This document shows, piece by piece, positions 15,939 to 24,778 of a stretch of DNA of 64,000 nucleotides; position 1 is the first letter of the stretch, and every line of letters begins with the position of its first letter. Under the pieces are notes generated by a model. That model made no database searches. It saw only the letters and a list, made by a program, of their open reading frames with translations, and was not told the origin of the DNA. The translations under genes were made by a program, and so were the position numbers. The DNA lies in assembly GCA_963663635.2 (NCBI GenBank), contig CAXXMY010000003.1:124001-188000 (forward strand), read 5' to 3'. The DNA is from Poriferisodalis sp963663635. Its GTDB lineage: Bacteria > Actinomycetota > Acidimicrobiia > Acidimicrobiales > Poriferisodalaceae.

Positions 15939-16415
15939 ATCTGAGCCTGCGAGTTCCGCAGCGGCAACCGAAGCGGCCACACCGTGAACATCGCAGGAAC
16001 GATCAGAAGAGCCCCTGCCGCGATCACTGAAGGGAAAATACCCTCTCCTGCGGCAGCTGGCTGGAATTGTGCACCTTCGCATTCGGCCCGCACGAGGCGA
16101 ACTGGATGCTCGGATGCGATTGGTTGGTTCTCGACCATGAGATGGCCGTGAACCCGCTTTGTGGTTCGACCGGCGGCTGAAACTCAGCAGCCGATCGCCC
16201 GCACTGGCGTTAATCGTCCTCTGTTCTGTTGTCAAGGAGCGCTGTCGACAAGCTGCCAACAGCTGACACTTGGCCGACGGTTGCTGCTGTCCTCATTGAG
16301 GAACGCAGCAGAGGCCGTCGCCGGAGGTGTCGGACCCCTCCGACCAGTGTTGCTGGCTCTGAGGGGGAGGCATGACACTAGCGGCGCGGACCGGCGGCCG
16401 CAACCACATCACCGG
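15939..16415 (-). promoter_or_regulatory. rRNA operon leader and promoter region
   Basis: About 480 gene-free bases between tyrS and the 16S gene. On the minus strand a perfect TTGACA lies at 16235-16230, with a weak -10-like TTAACG/GATTAA about 16 bases downstream near 16209-16215. The rest is presumably transcribed leader with antitermination and processing signals. The -35 match is good, the -10 poor, so the exact start is uncertain. Short ORFs here look spurious. Confidence 0.45.
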
Positions 16416-17729
16416 TCAAATTCGATTGATCCTGTTCTCGGCCCGCACGGCTGGCTCTCGGGGCGCGATCGCGACATGCCAGCGCTTCTTGCCGCGTCGC
16501 AGCAGCACGTACCGGCCGTGCAGCAGGTCCTCCGCACCCACAACCCGATCTTCACGAGAGGTGCGCTCGCCGTTGATGTAGACGCTGCCCTCTGCGAGCG
16601 CCCGGCGCGCCTCGCTGCGACTGCCGACGAGTTCTGCATCGACGAGAATGTCGACCACGGACGCGTCGAGCGAACGCAATGGCCCGGAAGGGACTTCTTC
16701 GGCCACGAATGCCAGCGAGGTCGCGGATGCAGCGCGTGGCGACGTGCCGGTGCCGAAGAGCACCTCGCTTGCGCCCTGTGCCGCCAACGCCGCCTCGGGG
16801 CCGTGAACAATGCGGGTGATCTCGTTCGCCAACCTCCGCTGGCCGTCACGGCGACCGGGATCGGCTTCGTGGGCCTGCGCGATCTCGCGTGCTTCCGCCA
16901 GATCCAGGAACGTGAGCTGCCTGAGCAGCTTGGCGACATCGGCGTCGTCGACGCCGATCCACGACTGGTAGAAGCGGTACGGACTCATGGCCTCCGGGTT
17001 GAGCCACAGTGTTTCCCCGCCGGCCGTCTTGCCGTACTTGGTGCCGTCGCTGCGTGCCAGCAGCGGCCAGGTGAGGGCATGGGCGCCACGGCCGAGACGG
17101 CGCCGAATCAGATCGATGCCGAGCACGATGTTGCCCCATTGGTCCGAGCCGCCGACCTGCAGCTCGCATTCGACGTTCTCCGCCAGCCACAGATAGTCGT
17201 ACGCCTGCAGCAGCATGTAGCTGAACTCGGTGTACGACAGCCCGTCGCCGTCAGCCAACCGGTTGCGCACCGATTCCTTGCCCATCATCTGGGGGATCGT
17301 GACGTACTTGCCGATATCCCGCAGGAAATCCAGCACGCCCACGCCGACGGTCCACGCGCGGTTGTCCAGCAGCCGAGCTGCGCTTGGCCCGTCGTCGAAG
17401 TCCAGGAATTGCCGCAACTGCGGCACGATGCCCTCGAGGTTCTGCGCCAGGGCATCGTCGTCAAGCAGCGTCCGCTCGGTCGAGCGACCGCTTGGATCGC
17501 CGATCATGCCCGTCGCCCCGCCCGCGAGCGCGATCGGCCGGTGGCCCGCCATTTGCAGACGTCGCAGGGTCAGCAGCCCCATGAGGTTGCCGACGTGCAA
17601 GCTCGGGGCTGTCGGATCGAATCCGCAGTAGAGGGTGACCGGTCCGGCGTCGAGCCGCTTCGCCAGCGCCGCCCGATCAGTCGTCTGGTGTATCAGCCCG
17701 CGCGCATCGAGGTCTGCCAGGACGTCCAC
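16416..17729 (-). CDS. tyrS: Tyrosine-tRNA ligase
   Basis: A 437-residue class I aminoacyl-tRNA synthetase of the bacterial TyrRS type. The HIGH-like motif is SLHVGN near residue 50, the tyrosine/tRNA segment is QAYDYLWL, QVGGSDQWGN lies near residue 195, and KYGKT replaces KMSKS near residue 240. A C-terminal S4 domain (SEARRALAEGSVYINGERT) binds tRNA. The GTG at 17729 is chosen because the 45 residues encoded upstream in frame have no homology. It stands upstream of the rRNA leader on the same strand. Confidence 0.96.
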   Translation of the reverse strand: MDVLADLDARGLIHQTTDRAALAKRLDAGPVTLYCGFDPTAPSLHVGNLMGLLTLRRLQMAGHRPIALAGGATGMIGDPSGRSTERTLLDDDALAQNLEGIVPQLRQFLDFDDGPSAARLLDNRAWTVGVGVLDFLRDIGKYVTIPQMMGKESVRNRLADGDGLSYTEFSYMLLQAYDYLWLAENVECELQVGGSDQWGNIVLGIDLIRRRLGRGAHALTWPLLARSDGTKYGKTAGGETLWLNPEAMSPYRFYQSWIGVDDADVAKLLRQLTFLDLAEAREIAQAHEADPGRRDGQRRLANEITRIVHGPEAALAAQGASEVLFGTGTSPRAASATSLAFVAEEVPSGPLRSLDASVVDILVDAELVGSRSEARRALAEGSVYINGERTSREDRVVGAEDLLHGRYVLLRRGKKRWHVAIAPREPAVRAENRINRI

Positions 17730-17796
17730 GCCGCAAGTCTGCCGCAGCCCACACGCGTTTCTGGCCGCAATTCCGTTGGCCCTGCACAGCCGCGCT

Positions 17797-18567
17797 CTAG
17801 CGGCGCGGCGTCCAGCGGAAGCCGCGCACAGTCGCCAAGGCCGCAAACAGGCCCCACACGGCAATCACCGCCCAGCGTCCGGCGGGCATCGGGACCCCTT
17901 CGACGAACGGGTCGAAGGTGCGCCCCAGTGCGACAGCGAGATGCTTGATGGGGAACAGATCGCCGATGAACGTCATCCAACGCGGCGTGCCAGCCGAAGG
18001 AGGAATGAAAATGTCCGAGAGGAAATACAGCGGCAGCACGATCATGTTGGTGATCGCAGGCGCGGCATTCTCGCTGGGGCAGATGCACGACACGCCGAGA
18101 CCCATGGCCGAGAACGCTGCAGCGGCCACAAGCAGCGTGATGAACAGGCTCGGCAGCGCCGTCACTTGGATCTGGACGCCGTAGCCGATCCGCCCGATGC
18201 CGACAACGAGCACGGTCATCAGGGCGGTCAGCGCCATCGATGAGGCAATCTGTCCTCCGAGGAAGATCCATGGCGGCAGCGGAGTTGCCCGCACCGCCTT
18301 GAGGAGAGCGTTCTCGCGCTTGATGGTGGTCGTGATCGCCTGATTGACCAATGTGGCCGACACCACCGAGAGCGCGAGGATCCCCGGCACGTAGACGGTC
18401 GCGACGCGAGCGCCGGTCGTCCCCATGCGCTCGTTGCCGAAGATCGACGTGAAGATCACCAGGAAAATGATCGGCAGCACGACCGTGAAGAACGTGGCGG
18501 CGGGACTTCGGCGGAAGCCGAGCAGGTTGAAGTACGTCTCGCTGCGCAGCTGTCGCAGCCGGGTCAT
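17797..18567 (-). CDS. ABC-2 type transporter permease
   Basis: 256 residues with about six predicted membrane segments (for example TFFTVVLPIIFLVIFTSIF, ALMTVLVVGIGRIGYGV, LPSLFITLLVAAAAFSAMGLG) and the ABC-2 exporter C-terminal motif LFPIKHLAVALG. It overlaps the upstream ATPase gene by 4 bp (ATGA), so the two form one exporter. Related DrrB-type permeases export drugs or lipids; the substrate here cannot be told. Confidence 0.9.
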   Translation of the reverse strand: MTRLRQLRSETYFNLLGFRRSPAATFFTVVLPIIFLVIFTSIFGNERMGTTGARVATVYVPGILALSVVSATLVNQAITTTIKRENALLKAVRATPLPPWIFLGGQIASSMALTALMTVLVVGIGRIGYGVQIQVTALPSLFITLLVAAAAFSAMGLGVSCICPSENAAPAITNMIVLPLYFLSDIFIPPSAGTPRWMTFIGDLFPIKHLAVALGRTFDPFVEGVPMPAGRWAVIAVWGLFAALATVRGFRWTPRR

Positions 18568-19589
18568 GTGCGTGCGCTCCGGCGTCGCCGTCGAGCCGGG
18601 ACATCGCTATCGCTCGCATTCGGTGTTACAGCGACCGTTGCATCGCGTTCGTCAGCGTCATCGCCGGTCAGTGCCAGATAGGTGTCCTCAAGGGTGGGAG
18701 GACGGACTTCCAGCGAGTCCAAGCGTGCGCCGGCAAGGTCGGCTGCAGCGAGCAGCTCGCGCACGACGCCGCTGACATCGTCGGTCGTCAGCTCGAGACG
18801 CTCGGCCACGCGGGTATCGAGCACGCCCGCCGAGTGCAAGCGTGCTCGGAGCGCCTCGGGCAGCGTGCTCGCCGCGAGCTCAGCGGAATCCCAGCTGATG
18901 CGAGTTTGCATCGCGGCCGCCTCGGCCAGTTTCGCAGCTGTGCCGTCGGCCACGATGCGGCCGTGCGAGATCACCGCGATCCGGTCGGCGAGGCGATCGG
19001 CTTCGTCCATGTAGTGCGTCGTCAGCAACACCGTCACGCCCAGCGCACGCAATCCGTCGATCGTGTTCCAGGCCTCGCGTCGAGCTGCGGGGTCGAAGCC
19101 GGTCGTCGGCTCGTCGAGGAAGACCAGCTCAGGATCGCCTACGAGCGCCAGCGCCAGCCGCTGCTGCTGCCCGCCCCCGCCCGACAGCCGGCGGGCACGC
19201 GTGCCGGCAGACTCGGCCAGACCTACCAGCGCAAGCACTTCATCGGTCGACCGCGGCGAGCGGTAGTAGGCAGCCCACATCCGGACGGTCTCGGCCGCAG
19301 TGAAGTCGCCGTTGAGATTGCCGCCCTGCAGGACGATTCCGAGGCGCTCGCGCCACGCTGCGTCGGCGTCAGCGGGATCGACTCCCAGCACGCGAACCAT
19401 GCCGGAGGTTCTCGTGCGAAGGCCTTCGAGGATCTCGACCGTCGTGGTCTTTCCGGCCCCGTTGGGACCCAAGAACGCCAGCACCTCGCCGGCCGCGACT
19501 TCAAGATCGACGCCTGCGACCGCTTCGAGGGCGCCGTAGTGCTTGCGGAGCCCGGATACCTCGATTGCGTGGTCGGTGCCGGCCATCAA
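18564..19589 (-). CDS. ABC transporter ATP-binding protein (DrrA-like)
   Basis: 341 residues. Walker A GPNGAGKT is near residue 40, the signature LSGGGGQQQRLALAL has an extra Gly compared with the usual LSGGQ, and Walker B is VFLDEPTTGFD. About 110 residues after the ATPase core form a regulatory C-terminal domain typical of DrrA-like exporters. It pairs with the permease through a 4-bp overlap and starts 5 bp after a small membrane-protein gene, so the three are probably one operon. Confidence 0.93.
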   Translation of the reverse strand: MMAGTDHAIEVSGLRKHYGALEAVAGVDLEVAAGEVLAFLGPNGAGKTTTVEILEGLRTRTSGMVRVLGVDPADADAAWRERLGIVLQGGNLNGDFTAAETVRMWAAYYRSPRSTDEVLALVGLAESAGTRARRLSGGGGQQQRLALALVGDPELVFLDEPTTGFDPAARREAWNTIDGLRALGVTVLLTTHYMDEADRLADRIAVISHGRIVADGTAAKLAEAAAMQTRISWDSAELAASTLPEALRARLHSAGVLDTRVAERLELTTDDVSGVVRELLAAADLAGARLDSLEVRPPTLEDTYLALTGDDADERDATVAVTPNASDSDVPARRRRRSART

Positions 19590-19594
19590 CCGGC

Positions 19595-19912
19595 CTACTC
19601 GCTCGGTGTGGCTGTTTCGGGCCGCAATCGCGAGGGAGATGCCCCGTCCGATTGGTCCGATTGGCGCCTGTTCGCTGAATTGCCGTCGGCGTCGGCGTAT
19701 CGCTCTGGATGGAGCACCTGCGGGCGGACGGCAGCCACGTACAGCAGCACCGCCAGCGGGCCGAAGAAGATGATCAAGAGGATCCAGTCGGAGCGGCGGC
19801 GGTTCATGGCGGCGAAGCGGTCGCGTCCGACCAGCGTCACGTCGACGATCCCAACGGCCATGATCAGTGCCGCCGTTGCGGCCGCAATGACCAGCCCGGG
19901 CCCGATGTTCAC
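19595..19912 (-). CDS. Small membrane protein, PLDc_N-like
   Basis: 105 residues with two membrane segments (residues about 5-27 and 42-62). The second is the SDWILLIIFFGPLAVLLYVA type seen in phospholipase-D-nuclease N-terminal (PLDc_N) proteins. A polar tail follows. It ends 5 bp before the ABC ATPase gene and is probably co-transcribed. It may be a membrane accessory of the exporter, but no direct evidence shows this. Confidence 0.65.
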   Translation of the reverse strand: MNIGPGLVIAAATAALIMAVGIVDVTLVGRDRFAAMNRRRSDWILLIIFFGPLAVLLYVAAVRPQVLHPERYADADGNSANRRQSDQSDGASPSRLRPETATPSE

Positions 19913-20111
19913 CGGGTCACGCTACCGGCCACGTACACGGCGGATTTCTCGCCGTTGGGGGCTTGAGAGGCCGCTCGGATGGGCAGTGAATCGTAGGCAC
20001 GAGCGCGACGTCGACAGCGAGGCCGTGGCCCGAACGGCCCACCAGCGCAGCGAACAAGAGCGGGAGACAAATGACTTCACCACGCAGGCCGTGACCTATT
20101 CGCGCGGCCTG

Positions 20112-20369
20112 TTAGGAGCCGACCGAAGAAAGCAGATCGATCGCCAGCAGTCCGCCGGCTGCGATGCCCGCAACTGTGAGCCCCGCACCGGCCGACCAGA
20201 GGGTTCCGTCGAAGACCAGCCGCCCACCGGCGGCGAGCACCGCCGTCACCGCAATTGCCGACATTGTCGTTCCGGGCAGAAGCGTCACGGCGATCCAACC
20301 GGCCACGAGCCCGCACAAGAACAGGACGATGTCCTCGACGAGTCGGAGCGCTGTCCTCACCTCGTTCAC
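20112..20369 (-). CDS. Small hypothetical membrane protein
   Basis: 85 residues with two or three hydrophobic stretches (VLFLCGLVAGWIAVTLLPG, AIAVTAVLAAGGRL, LTVAGIAAGGLLAIDLL) and an N-terminal amphipathic segment. No family was recognised. It lies between the NUDIX gene and the PLDc_N-like gene on the same strand. Small Ala/Gly-rich hydrophobic ORFs arise easily in high-GC DNA, so confidence is moderate. Confidence 0.5.
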   Translation of the reverse strand: MNEVRTALRLVEDIVLFLCGLVAGWIAVTLLPGTTMSAIAVTAVLAAGGRLVFDGTLWSAGAGLTVAGIAAGGLLAIDLLSSVGS

Positions 20370-20458
20370 GGTAGGCGCAGACCAAGCGCCCCCCGTCGAT
20401 CAGACCGCAACGTGAGTCGAGCACCGGCGGCAGAGCCGACGAGACCTGACGAGAGCGA

Positions 20459-21139
20459 CTACCGCAGCGACCGGGCCAGCGCGAAGGCGTGCCGAGCGAG
20501 CCGTCGAGTGCTGGCATCGAGATCCAGCACCGGATCGGCGAGCTCGTCGGGTGCGACCCACCGAAGCCCCTCGGACTCGTGGTTCCCGCGCACGACCGCA
20601 GCCTGAGGCGCACGTATGAGAAAGCGCACATCGAAATGCAGGTGGTCCGGTTCGGTGCGCTTGCGGTTCACGAACAGGTGCACATCGATGTCAACCGGCC
20701 AAGACCAGACCTCGAGCCCCGCGATGCCCGTCTCCTCGGTCGCCTCGCGAAGTGCAACCGATGCCAGGCTCGACTCGCCGTCGGCATGGCCGCCGGGTTG
20801 CAGCCAACGACCGATCTTGGTGTGCAGCAGCACGAGACCCCGCGTCGCATCGTGGTTCACAACCCAGGCCGACGCGGTGAGGTGGCCCTGCTGGCACGTC
20901 CGATGAAGGGCGTCCGAATGTCGCTCGGCAAATTGGAGCAAGCGTGCACGATGCTCCGCTTGGACCCGCTCCACAGGCGTGAATCGTTCGACGACTTCGA
21001 CCGCGGCCGCCAAGCTGCGGCTGTCATCGAGCGCCGCCGCGGCCGCACTGGGGTCGACGTCTGGCAGCTGCCATCGGATCCAAACCGGTGCGGTGCCGGT
21101 GCCGCCGCGGACGTCGAGCTCTAGCGCGTCGTGCGTCAC
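20459..21139 (-). CDS. NUDIX hydrolase
   Basis: 226 residues. A clear Nudix box (GHADGESSLASVALREATEETG, about residues 117-138, with the REATEETG core) is preceded by WLQPGG. The N-terminal ~100 residues are a helical region of unknown function. NUDIX enzymes hydrolyse nucleoside-diphosphate-linked compounds; the substrate cannot be predicted. The GTG start overlaps the glycosylase stop as GTGA, so it is likely coupled to the upstream DNA-repair gene, which is compatible with nucleotide-pool cleaning. Confidence 0.88.
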   Translation of the reverse strand: MTHDALELDVRGGTGTAPVWIRWQLPDVDPSAAAAALDDSRSLAAAVEVVERFTPVERVQAEHRARLLQFAERHSDALHRTCQQGHLTASAWVVNHDATRGLVLLHTKIGRWLQPGGHADGESSLASVALREATEETGIAGLEVWSWPVDIDVHLFVNRKRTEPDHLHFDVRFLIRAPQAAVVRGNHESEGLRWVAPDELADPVLDLDASTRRLARHAFALARSLR

Positions 21140-21741
21140 CCGCGCACCCCGCTGACGTGGGGATTGCCAGTGACATACCAGCGCCACGGTCGTTCGGTGC
21201 CGCGGCTGATGCCGATTCGCTGCGAGGCGGTGATGTGCGAGGGCACCCGGCCGTCGTCACGGATGCTCAGCCCGTGGGGGGCCGTGAGGTCGCTTCGGTC
21301 GTGCCCTGCGTCGATGCCGAACGCCTGGGTCAGCTTGGCGGGGCCCGAGCACAAGTCCACACACTGGACCCGCCGTCCGTTGCTGCTGCGATTTGCGGCC
21401 ATCACGTCATGGCCGCAGATCGGCTCGAGCGCTCGCAGCAGCACTGCGTCACCGGTCCCGCGGGGAGCGCACACAGCGTTCGCGCACCAATGCAGCCCGT
21501 AGATCCGGTACACGTAGAGCGTTCCCGGCGGTCCGAACATGGCGGCATTGCGAGCCGTCGGGCCGCGACGTGAATGGGCTGCGGGGTCACCGTCGCCGCT
21601 ATAGGCCTCGACTTCCACAATTCGCCCGGCGCGCGCTGCTCCATCGCTGCGCACGAGCAGCTTGCCCAGCAGATCCGGCGCGACGTCGGGTGCAGGTCGC
21701 TCATAGAACGAAGCAGGCAACGTCTCGGCTGCGAACGCCAT
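21136..21741 (-). CDS. 3-methyladenine DNA glycosylase (AAG/MPG family)
   Basis: 201 residues, the usual size of bacterial AAG-family enzymes that remove alkylated purines. Motifs: LLGKLLV, the catalytic-region IVEVEAYSGDGDPAAHS (Glu activates water), RNAAMFGPPGTLYVYRIYG, and the RALEP and GPAKLTQAFGI segments. The ATG at 21741 shares its A with the argH stop (TGATG), so argH, this gene and the NUDIX gene form a coupled string. Upstream in-frame sequence belongs to the argH region in another frame. Confidence 0.94.
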   Translation of the reverse strand: MAFAAETLPASFYERPAPDVAPDLLGKLLVRSDGAARAGRIVEVEAYSGDGDPAAHSRRGPTARNAAMFGPPGTLYVYRIYGLHWCANAVCAPRGTGDAVLLRALEPICGHDVMAANRSSNGRRVQCVDLCSGPAKLTQAFGIDAGHDRSDLTAPHGLSIRDDGRVPSHITASQRIGISRGTERPWRWYVTGNPHVSGVRG

Positions 21742-23204
21742 CAGCGGCCATCCGCAGCGGCCGCTGCTTGGGCGAGCGCGGCGGCGAGACGGTCGAGCTG
21801 CGCAGCCACCGCAGCAGGCCCGCCCGCGCCGTGAGTGACCCGGCTTCGGTGCGACGCGCCGGGCGCGAGACGCTTGGCGGCCGCGGGCCCCAGGTCGGGA
21901 TGGGCGGAGACGAGTCCGACAAGTCGCTCTGCGGCGGATGCCGACGGCGCTGCGTCGCCGAGCGCCTGCCGAACGACATCGGCAACAACGGCGTGCGCGT
22001 GCCTGAACGGCATGCCGCGCGCGACGAGCCACTCCGCCAGATCGGTCGCCGCAGCGAACGGGTCGTCGGCGCCCGCTGCCATCGCGTCGGCCCGAAAGCT
22101 GAGCGTGCGCAGCAGCCCGTTCAACGCAAGCGTGGTCAGGCGGACCGTGTCGACGGCGTCGAAGAGCGGTTCCTTGTCCTCCTGAAGGTCCTTGTTGTAC
22201 GCCAGCGGCAGACCCTTGAGGGTCGCGAGAAATCCTGCGAGATGCCCGATCAGACGCCCGGCCTTGCCACGCGCAAGTTCGGCGACGTCCGGGTTTTTTT
22301 TCTGCGGCATCATTGACGAGCCCGTCGCGAAGGCGTCGTCGAGCGTCACGAAGCCGAATTCGGCGCTCGACCACAGCACAATTTCTTCGCCGAGCCGCGA
22401 CAGGTGTACGCCGGTCATCGTCAGGGCGTAGAGCGTGTCGGCCACGAAGTCGCGATCGCTGACCGCGTCAAGCGAATTCTCGAAGACTGACGCGAAGCCC
22501 AACGACGCAGCTGTTGCAGCAGGGTCGAGCGGCAATGACGAACCTGCGAGCGCGCCCGCGCCCAGCGGGGACACGTCAGTGCGTCGGCGTGCCTCGCCAA
22601 GGCGGTCGGCGTCGCGCAAGAGCGCCCATGCGTGGGCTGCGAGATGGTGCGCCAGCCCGACGGGTTGGGCTTGCTGCAAGTGCGTGTATCCGGGCAGACG
22701 CAGTCCCGCATCGTGGGCCTCGCGCGCACGGTCGGCCAACGTGTGCGCCACGTCGACGACGAGCGGTGCCACGACGTCGATGGCGTTGCGATTCCACAAG
22801 CGCAGGTCAGTGGCAACTTGGTCGTTGCGGCTGCGGCCGGTGTGCATCTTGGCCGCTGCGGGACACAGCTCGGTGGCGCGCCGCTCGACCGCGGTGTGGA
22901 TGTCCTCATCGCTTTGCTGCCAGTCCATCTGGCCTTCGGCGATCTCGCCCAGGACCCGATCGAGCGCAACGCCGATGCCGTCGCGCTCGACATCGGAAAG
23001 GAGACCGACATCGGCCAGCATCGCCACATGGGCTCGCGACGCGGTGATGTCCTCTGCGAACATGCGCTGATCGAACGGCAGCGAGTCGTTGAGGGCTGCC
23101 AGTGCCGCAGACGGCTCGGAGGCGAACCGTCCGTGCCAGAGCGTGCGACTGGCCGCGGACGGTGGATCCGGGGCGTCCGGAATGCTGGCGTCGGCGGCGG
23201 TCAT
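21741..23204 (-). CDS. argH: Argininosuccinate lyase
   Basis: A 487-residue fumarase/aspartase-superfamily enzyme for the last arginine step. It carries HTGRSRNDQVATDLRLW, YTHLQQAQPVGLAHH (catalytic His) and the GSSMMPQKKNPDVAE signature loop. Length is slightly above the usual 460-475 owing to an Ala/Pro-rich start and an Ala-rich tail. It lies 171 bp after argR, with a 15-bp tandem repeat between them, and overlaps the glycosylase gene. Confidence 0.96.
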   Translation of the reverse strand: MTAADASIPDAPDPPSAASRTLWHGRFASEPSAALAALNDSLPFDQRMFAEDITASRAHVAMLADVGLLSDVERDGIGVALDRVLGEIAEGQMDWQQSDEDIHTAVERRATELCPAAAKMHTGRSRNDQVATDLRLWNRNAIDVVAPLVVDVAHTLADRAREAHDAGLRLPGYTHLQQAQPVGLAHHLAAHAWALLRDADRLGEARRRTDVSPLGAGALAGSSLPLDPAATAASLGFASVFENSLDAVSDRDFVADTLYALTMTGVHLSRLGEEIVLWSSAEFGFVTLDDAFATGSSMMPQKKNPDVAELARGKAGRLIGHLAGFLATLKGLPLAYNKDLQEDKEPLFDAVDTVRLTTLALNGLLRTLSFRADAMAAGADDPFAAATDLAEWLVARGMPFRHAHAVVADVVRQALGDAAPSASAAERLVGLVSAHPDLGPAAAKRLAPGASHRSRVTHGAGGPAAVAAQLDRLAAALAQAAAAADGR

Positions 23205-23302
23205 GACAAGGCTGACTTCTTGGTCAATAGTGTGGTCGGAGTTTCGGGCTTCGATTTCATCGCATGGGGCGGTTCTGGTCGCGGCAATCAGTGGCCATCA
23301 GA

Positions 23303-23352
23303 GTCGGCAGCGGCAAAGTCGGCGCAGGCACGGTCGGCGCAGGCAGCGTCGG
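23303..23352. repeat. 15-bp tandem repeat between argR and argH
   Basis: Units beginning GTCGG start at 23303, 23318, 23333 and 23348 with a 15-bp period; the middle two are nearly identical (GTCGGCGCAGGCA plus two bases). It lies in the 171-bp gene-free interval. Translating it in the minus frame that is open here gives Pro-Thr-rich pentapeptides, but that frame is not a recognised gene. Confidence 0.7.
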
Positions 23353-23375
23353 AACACGGCCCGGGGGGCACGAGC

Positions 23376-23837
23376 TCACAGATCTGCGAGCTCGCGACAG
23401 GAGCCGGCGACTGCCGCGCCCCCGGTCTGGGGGTCGGCGACGATCAGAAGCGTGTCGTCGCCGGCGATGGTGCCTATGACTCCGTCGAGATCGCTGCGAT
23501 CGATGGCTGAGGCCACGACGTGCGCTGAGCCGGGCGGGGTACGCAGGACGACGAGGTTGTCCGACCAGCGGACATCGAGCACCCAGTCGCCGAAGACTCG
23601 ACGCAGAGTGTTGGCCAGCAGCGTCTCGGGTGCGTCGGCCTCGGGGACGGCATACACCGTCCGCCCGGCCGTCCGCATCTTGGCGACGCCCATCTCGTCG
23701 AGGTCGCGGCACACCGTCGCCTGGGTCACGATCACTGAGCGTTTGGCCAGCAAGTCGACCAGCTGGGATTGGTTGGCAACCTCGTGCGCCGCAAGCAGTT
23801 CGCGGACCAAGTGCTGGCGCTGGGCCTTGCTCGTCAT
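23376..23837 (-). CDS. argR: Arginine repressor ArgR
   Basis: 153 residues, the normal size. The N-terminal winged helix has the recognition segment VTQATVCRDLDEMG (family consensus ATVSRDL; here Cys replaces Ser). The C-terminal hexamerisation and arginine-binding domain includes APGSAH-like PPGSAHVVASAID and the IGTIAGDDTLLIV strand with the GDDT arginine-contact residues. It overlaps argF by 4 bp (ATGA). It likely represses this cluster; a candidate operator is described upstream of argC. Confidence 0.95.
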   Translation of the reverse strand: MTSKAQRQHLVRELLAAHEVANQSQLVDLLAKRSVIVTQATVCRDLDEMGVAKMRTAGRTVYAVPEADAPETLLANTLRRVFGDWVLDVRWSDNLVVLRTPPGSAHVVASAIDRSDLDGVIGTIAGDDTLLIVADPQTGGAAVAGSCRELADL

Positions 23838-24778
23838 CGCACCGACTCGATTCCTAGGGTCGACGCTTCGCCGGCGGGGACGCCTGCTGGTCCGGCCAGA
23901 AAAGCGAGCAGACCGCGCGCCGCATGCATGCGATTGGCAGCTTGGCGCCAGACGCGGCTCGACGATCCGTCAATCACCTCGGCGGTCACCTCCTCGCCTC
24001 GGTGCGCGGGCAGGCAGTGCAGGAACACTGCGCGATCCGAGGCCTGCGCCATCAGCGTCTGGTCGACCTGGTACTCGGCAAACGCCCTCAGCCGTTCGGA
24101 TCGCTCGTCCTCCTGGCCCATCGAGGTCCACACGTCGGTGCACACGACATCGGCCCCCTTCACGGCCTCGACGGGATCGGTCGTCACTGTGCACTCGCCG
24201 CCCAGGGCGGCGAGCCGGTCCAGGGTTGCCGCAGCGGGGCCGTATCCGTCAGGCGCTGCGAGCGAGCTTGGGATTCCCAGCAGCGCGCAGCCGATCGCCA
24301 GCGACCGCCAGACGTTGTTGGCGTCGCCCACGAACGCAACTCGCTCGGTGCCTTTGAGCCCGAGACACTGGTCGATCGTCAGCAGGTCGGCGAGGGCTTG
24401 GCACGGATGCGCCTCATCTGAAAGCAGGTTCACCACGGGAGCCACCTCGCACGCGGCCATCCGGACGAGATGGCCATGGCGGGACACTCGCGCGGCGACA
24501 ATCGAGTGGTAGCAGGCGAGCGTCCGCACGACATCCTCCGCCGTCTCGCGCACGTCGATGCCGACTTCTTCCGGGCGGATGTACACAGGGTGCCCACCCA
24601 GCTGGGCAACAGCCATCTCCATCGAGTTGCGTGTCCGGTTGGACGCCTTCTCGAAGAGCAGCGCGACGCCGAGGCCGGCGAGCACCGCGGGGGCCGAGGT
24701 GGCGGGACGGCTCGCAAGATCCAGGACATATCTCAGCTCGGCCGCCGAGAGGTCGTCCACTTCGAGGAAGTGCAGCAT
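23834..24778 (-). CDS. argF: Ornithine carbamoyltransferase
   Basis: 314 residues making citrulline from ornithine and carbamoyl phosphate. The carbamoyl-phosphate loop reads FEKASNRTRNS (SNRTR instead of the usual STRTR), with HPCQALADLLT and the ornithine-site HCLPAHRGEEVT. The ATG at 24778 shares its A with the argD stop (TGATG), while 47 extra in-frame codons upstream lack homology and overlap argD. Asn for Thr in the loop is a known variation in some bacterial sequences as far as I recall. Confidence 0.95.
   Translation of the reverse strand: MLHFLEVDDLSAAELRYVLDLASRPATSAPAVLAGLGVALLFEKASNRTRNSMEMAVAQLGGHPVYIRPEEVGIDVRETAEDVVRTLACYHSIVAARVSRHGHLVRMAACEVAPVVNLLSDEAHPCQALADLLTIDQCLGLKGTERVAFVGDANNVWRSLAIGCALLGIPSSLAAPDGYGPAAATLDRLAALGGECTVTTDPVEAVKGADVVCTDVWTSMGQEDERSERLRAFAEYQVDQTLMAQASDRAVFLHCLPAHRGEEVTAEVIDGSSSRVWRQAANRMHAARGLLAFLAGPAGVPAGEASTLGIESVR

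Noticed and set aside
16161..17948. Long plus-strand ORF opposite tyrS and the rRNA leader
   Set aside because: Shadow of tyrS in high-GC DNA; no recognisable domain.
23257..23712. Pro/Thr-repeat ORF on the minus strand over argR
   Set aside because: It overlaps argR in another frame; the PTLPAPT-like repeats come from the 15-bp minisatellite, with no start or family support.
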